A DNA stretch of 64,000 nt, taken from NCBI GenBank assembly GCA_913061075.1, contig CAJXSK010000003.1, positions 175,967-239,966 of the forward strand, in the 5' to 3' direction. Shown piece by piece: positions 63,459 through 64,000 of the stretch. Numbering within the stretch: the first letter of the stretch is position 1; every line of letters begins with the position of its first letter. A model generated the notes under the pieces. That model ran no database searches. It saw nothing but the letters and a program-made list of their open reading frames with translations, and had not been told where the DNA came from. The translations under genes and the position numbers were made by a program. The DNA is from an uncultured Piscirickettsiaceae bacterium (GTDB lineage: Bacteria > Pseudomonadota > Gammaproteobacteria > Methylococcales > Cycloclasticaceae).

Positions 63459-63956
63459 ATGAAAAACATAATGAAATTAGTATTTTGCCTAAGCTTATTA
63501 GGTGCAGTAGGTTCAGCAAATGCTGGTCACTTGTTTACGCAATCCAATTCAAACACGCCAGTGGCATTAACAGCAGGCCAAGGTGTATCGATTCCTCAGT
63601 TTGCTTTGGAATCTGGTACAGGTGGTGGAGTGTTAATTTATACGGATGGTTGGTCAGCAGGTGATGTACTACGCTTAACAATTGGTGCGTTTATCCAAGA
63701 CTTTAGTTTTGATTCACCGTTAGCTGGTTTTGTAAATAATGGCTCTGCATTATCTGGTTCTACAGCGGGAATTGGTGGTACCTTAGCATCAGTAGGAGCT
63801 CTTGTGGTTGCTGACGATGGTATTTCTAAGTCATCAGATCCTGTAGAAGATTTTACGTTTAGAATTGATGCAATAGCGGGCGCATTTACTCTGGAAGGCT
63901 ATCGTTTAAGAACAAGTAGCGGTATTATTGATGGTACAAACGCTGGTGTGGTTAAC
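63459..63956 (+). CDS. Secreted protein, 3' end missing (contig end)
   Basis: The first 166 codons of an exported protein. A good ribosome-binding site (GGGAGA) precedes ATG 63459, and MKNIMKLVFCLSLLGAVGSANA is a signal peptide. The mature part is Gly/Ser/Ala-rich and low in charge (QGVSIPQFALESGTGGGVLIYTDGW, VGALVVADDGISKSSDPVEDFTFRIDAIAGAFT), consistent with a beta-rich surface or matrix protein, but I recognise no family. The frame runs into adapter sequence at 63957, so LSLIHI and the stop after it are not biological. Confidence 0.75.
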
Positions 63957-64000
63957 CTGTCTCTTATACACATCTGACGCTGCCGACGAAGAGGATAGTG
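63957..64000. other. Illumina Nextera adapter, not genomic
   Basis: 63957-63975 is CTGTCTCTTATACACATCT, the Tn5 mosaic end. 63976-63989 is GACGCTGCCGACGA, the reverse complement of the Nextera read-1 adapter. 63990-63997 is AGAGGATA, the reverse complement of i5 index S503 (TATCCTCT). The last GTG starts the reverse complement of the P5 region. Reads that passed through short inserts were assembled into the contig end. Confidence 0.98.

Noticed and set aside
63957..63977. Natural C-terminus LSLIHI of the last protein
   Set aside because: It is translated Nextera mosaic-end adapter.

Overview
The window is a contiguous piece of a gammaproteobacterial chromosome with fairly low GC, mostly densely packed housekeeping genes. 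The gene order (uup, tRNA-Ser, yebC-ruvCAB, ybgC-tolQRAB-pal-cpoB, queEC, tRNA-Lys), the tesA/ybbAP and pqiABC blocks, rpoZ-spoT-ridA-recG, ubiCA, a full bioBFHCD operon and an aa3-type cytochrome oxidase cluster with heme A synthesis all point to an aerobic, free-living, Gram-negative Gammaproteobacterium. The set resembles marine Thiotrichales/Piscirickettsiaceae-type genomes, but I cannot name a genus from sequence alone.

Layout. 1-11.3 kb: end of uup, tRNA-Ser(GGA), DNA repair (ruvCAB), the Tol-Pal envelope operon, queuosine synthesis (queE, queC) and tRNA-Lys(UUU). 11.4-16.7 kb: mobA, an AhpD-like protein, beta-carbonic anhydrase, dodecin, a Sel1 protein and a MoxR/CoxE-type ATPase-VWA pair. 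16.8-21.7 kb: an accessory block with an AAA/DUF4143 ATPase behind a three-unit 22-nt periodic repeat, a broken HigA-type antitoxin, a PD-(D/E)XK nuclease fused to a Schlafen-group-3-type helicase, and a ParD-like/zeta-type toxin-antitoxin pair with a palindromic operator candidate. 21.7-32.3 kb: tesA, ybbA-ybbP and pqiABC. Between ybbP and pqiC lies a foreign insert flanked by a 50-bp exact direct repeat of the ybbP 3' end. It carries an O-acyltransferase gene that was later split by an IS3-family element with a 3-bp target duplication. 32.5-44.9 kb: small conserved genes, ybiT, rhlE, rpoZ, spoT, ridA, recG, ubiC, ubiA and comF. 44.9-49.4 kb: the biotin operon. 49.6-58.0 kb: cytochrome c oxidase structural and assembly genes, a Sel1 protein and a membrane-anchored aspartic protease. 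58.1-63.96 kb: a poorly characterised module of a polytopic His-rich membrane protein, a secreted TPR protein, a Tat-exported small dehydrogenase subunit, a GMC flavoprotein with a ferredoxin-like Cys cluster, and the start of a secreted protein.

The last 44 bases are not genomic. They are an Illumina Nextera adapter (mosaic end, read-1 adapter and an index matching i5 S503), so the contig very probably ends there and the C-terminus of the final reading frame is artificial.

The most unusual biology is in the 16.8-21.7 kb block, the 25.5-28.9 kb acyltransferase insert, and the GMC/His-rich membrane protein module near the end. None of these can be proven to be a new system from sequence alone.
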